Shown here: positions 20,142 through 22,368 of the stretch, piece after piece
How the letters are laid out: the number at the start of each line of letters is the position of its first letter
How positions within the stretch are numbered: position 1 is the first letter of the stretch
Position numbers and translations under genes: made by a program
The notes under the pieces: generated by a model
What the model was told of the DNA's origin: nothing
The model's input: the letters and a program-made list of their open reading frames with translations, nothing else
The model's database searches: none
Assembly: GCF_000003605.2 (NCBI RefSeq)
Contig: NW_003118435.1
Location: forward strand, 183,707 to 206,074
Direction: 5' to 3'
Length of the DNA: 22,368 nucleotides
Origin: Saccoglossus kowalevskii
Taxonomy: Eukaryota > Hemichordata > Enteropneusta > Harrimaniidae

Positions 20142-21877
20142 CTATTGTTCACATGTTGTGGTGTGCATTGTTTCGGAGCTAATTCGACGCAAGCTTCTGT
20201 TAGATGAGCAGACTTCCTTCGACCAGATTTCCATTTTGGCATCCGTAAGTGGATTCTGGTGTCCGTGTTTGGTCTCAGTTACCCCGCTTATAGGATCAAT
20301 TGTATGCATTTCACCTACTTCCTCTTTTTCTGGCGATCTACATGGTCCTAATAATATCAAGAAAACAGGCAAATAGGAGTACATGTAGCGCACGAATAGA
20401 AATAACAAGAAACATTGTCTTGAAAAAAGTTCGGAATATGTAGGACACTGATAAAGATAGAGCCAACACACTCAATATTGTTGACAAAGCACCTTCTAAT
20501 ATGGGCCAGCCTAGAAGGTAGAGAGCGTGGACTGAACGCTTATTTCGAGAGTGATGTGGTGCAATAACAAAAGCATAGGTGATATGAGCGGAAAAGTCCA
20601 CACTGAAACCTATACATATGATAATATTAATCATCGCTACAGCGTCCAGTTTCACATGCCATAGCGTCATATAGCCAATTACACCGAGTGAGATAGATGC
20701 GATTGCCAGTGTCACATATAACGAACACAGTGGATGCGGTATCAAAATAAGGGACACAAGGAACATTGCGCCTGCTGCAATGCCTATGTTTTGCAGAGTG
20801 TTGGACAGTATAGCAATGTATTGTTCATAAAAGACGAAGGCGGGATGGTACGCGAACATCTGGATGTCTGACTTGTCGGCTATGCGACGCGATTCCACCA
20901 TGATGTTGCGTTCACGGTTCGCTGTACTAGAATCTGACGAGGAAATCAAAAACCGAGATGCAACGATACTGGTGTTGTCGTCGTTGAATTGGATGTCAGT
21001 GTCAAACACGGTGGGGCGAACTAGAAACATGCTCCTTAAAATTTGAATAAACTGGTCTTTGTTCGAATAAGTAATATTATTCTGTTCCATAAAAACAAGA
21101 AACTCGGTTAACCAGAACTGAACAGTAGAATTGCTACTGTGGAAATAATCGTTCACTTTCAGTTCTTCAATTACGTCATACAGTTTGGTTTGAACGATTT
21201 TACTGGAATAGTCAACCTCTTCGTCGATGGTAAATGACACTATCGGGCCATAAACTTTGAAATATTCATCATCCAAATCGTAGAATGTGGTTGCATACGA
21301 ATCATCATTGGCCAAGTTTTTAAGTCGAATGCCTTTCTGTAGATGTAGAGATCCTCATATTGCTACACTGAGATATGCGGCGTATAACACAATCGTCACA
21401 AGCTTCACCGGCAATTTGGTGATGAACGGCCCGTAATGAACGCGAAAGAACTTTAAATTACAAAAACGTGTTCGCTTGCTTCGTCGTCTGGGAGTGTTTT
21501 ATCTGACCACCCACCTGCGCAAAAAAGTCGATATGTCGTAGACGGAAACTCTTTCTTTGGTAGCACTTTCATGCAAGAGCAACAGTGACGATTGGCAGCT
21601 TCACGGCGTCCGAAGAGTGCCATGCACGCCCCAAAGAAAGTGATTTGGTAGAGGTAGTCGAAAAGTACGGCGACTCCGGTGTATAAACAGAATATCTGCA
21701 CGGCAGGAAAGAACGAAATGGCTCCAATACAGAATGCCAGAAAATCTGTAATGCTTGTTATTGTGATGGATAGGGCTGCCTCGGAATATGCATGTCCCAT
21801 TCGCTCTTCTACGGTGAACTTCGACGGTGTTTTCCTCCAAGCAACTATCATAATAAACATATCATCAACTCCAATTC
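20142..21877 (-). pseudogene. PTCHD3-like Patched/RND-type membrane protein, 3' part, disrupted
   Basis: Read on the minus strand. After an acceptor TTATAG (last base 21878), the exon from 21877 opens with IGVDDMFIMI, the RND/Patched motif of the first half. It continues through SITITSITDFLAFCIGA, the sterol-sensing segment AVLFDYLYQITFFGACMA and GRREAANRHC, all typical of invertebrate PTCHD3-like proteins. The second extracellular loop starts NLANDDSYATTFYD. The second-half motif GFSVDFSAHITYAF and the ending LPVFLILLGPC follow. The frame breaks three times: about +2 nt at 21454-21455, TGA at 21355-21357 (where relatives have Tyr), and about -2 nt near 20371. Homologous sequence continues through each break, with no room for introns. 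In addition, two Gly of the conserved FGALHG-like stretch are replaced (IRALHV). An ~80-residue tail ends at TAG 20142-20144. The family is thought to transport or sense sterol-like lipids. The 5' exons are not visible. Confidence 0.85.
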
Positions 21878-22368
21878 CTATAAGATATTAGAAAAAATAT
21901 TACTCAACAATGTTATCTATTAATTAATGTTACAGCCAAAACAAAGTGAGCTTGGACATTCAGTTGTGAGACATGACAAAATAAACGGTGCCAGTGATAG
22001 ATTTCGAGAATGAAAGAACAAAATAAACGCAATCAAAGACGCCGACCACGCGCGTTGGAAATAAATAAAACGCGTTGCGACGAGAAATCTCACCTGCATC
22101 TTTCACTCACGCAAACGCACACACATGCTATTTCCGTATATTGAATACGTTGGCAACGGAAGGGACAAGTTTAAATCATCTTTGTATTAACACAACTTGA
22201 AAGCAATAGTCTCACACTGAATATACTAAACATTCAATGAAGCGGACTGCGACGGTTAAGACGAAAAACATGTGACAGTACGATTATGCTCGTCTACTAC
22301 ACGCCCGGGAACTACACGTTCAAGTATCCAACTTCCCAATACAAAACATGATTAGTATCAGCAATAAT
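21878..22368 (-). other. Probable intron upstream of the Patched-like exon
   Basis: The exon starting at 21877 needs one more base of its first Gly codon from an upstream exon (phase 1 junction). Reading the minus strand from 22368 to 21878, I find no open, hydrophobic segment like the preceding transmembrane helices. The previous exon therefore lies outside the window. Confidence 0.55.

Noticed and set aside
21454-21470. Tiny intron explaining the first frame break of the Patched-like gene
   Set aside because: A 17-nt gap is far too short for a spliceosomal intron. Homologous codons lie directly on both sides, so an indel is the simpler explanation.

Overview
The window is animal nuclear DNA. 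It is AT-rich, has GT-AG introns, and contains two genes of metazoan type separated by about 13 kb of non-coding sequence. The gene families (a fatty-acid-synthase-like animal polyketide synthase and a PTCHD3-like Patched-domain protein) and a GACGAC-rich repeat tail suggest a marine invertebrate, perhaps a hemichordate or another invertebrate deuterostome. That placement is an inference from family recognition only, and no species is claimed.

Layout. (1) Positions 1-6726, plus strand: the 3' part of a multidomain type I polyketide synthase (PKS). Two short exons (1-504, cut by the window start, and 601-694) lead into one 5.6-kb terminal exon (1106-6726). The 2072 visible residues run: end of ketosynthase, acyltransferase, dehydratase, structural ketoreductase half, degenerate enoylreductase, ketoreductase, acyl carrier protein, thioesterase. 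AT, DH, KR, ACP and TE keep their catalytic residues. The ER keeps the outline of its fold but has lost the glycine-rich NADPH site. (2) 6727 to about 7260: 3' UTR with AATAAA at 7229-7234. (3) About 7260-20141: a gene desert with repeats. It holds several hairpins, a CGCATGCG/ETS motif cluster near 9.2 kb, a three-copy ~159-bp tandem repeat ending in a GACGAC-rich tail (12.6-13.1 kb), and a TTAA-flanked 863-bp MITE with 13-bp perfect terminal inverted repeats (15390-16252). It also holds a 49-bp hairpin-forming motif present twice, 968 bp apart. (4) 20142-21877, minus strand: the 3' part of a PTCHD3-like, sterol-sensing-domain transporter-type gene carrying two frameshifts and an in-frame stop, so it looks like a pseudogene. 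Its upstream exons are not in the window.

Function. The PKS is expected to extend a malonyl-type chain, reduce it to the alcohol (KR), dehydrate it (DH), leave the double bond unreduced (dead ER) and release the product with its own C-terminal thioesterase. An unsaturated or polyene acid is the simplest prediction. The two genes converge tail to tail, and the sequence gives no evidence that they work together. The most noteworthy features are the PKS architecture (pseudo-ER plus fused type-II-like TE, no pseudo-methyltransferase block), its almost intronless visible part, and the decayed Patched-like gene next to it.
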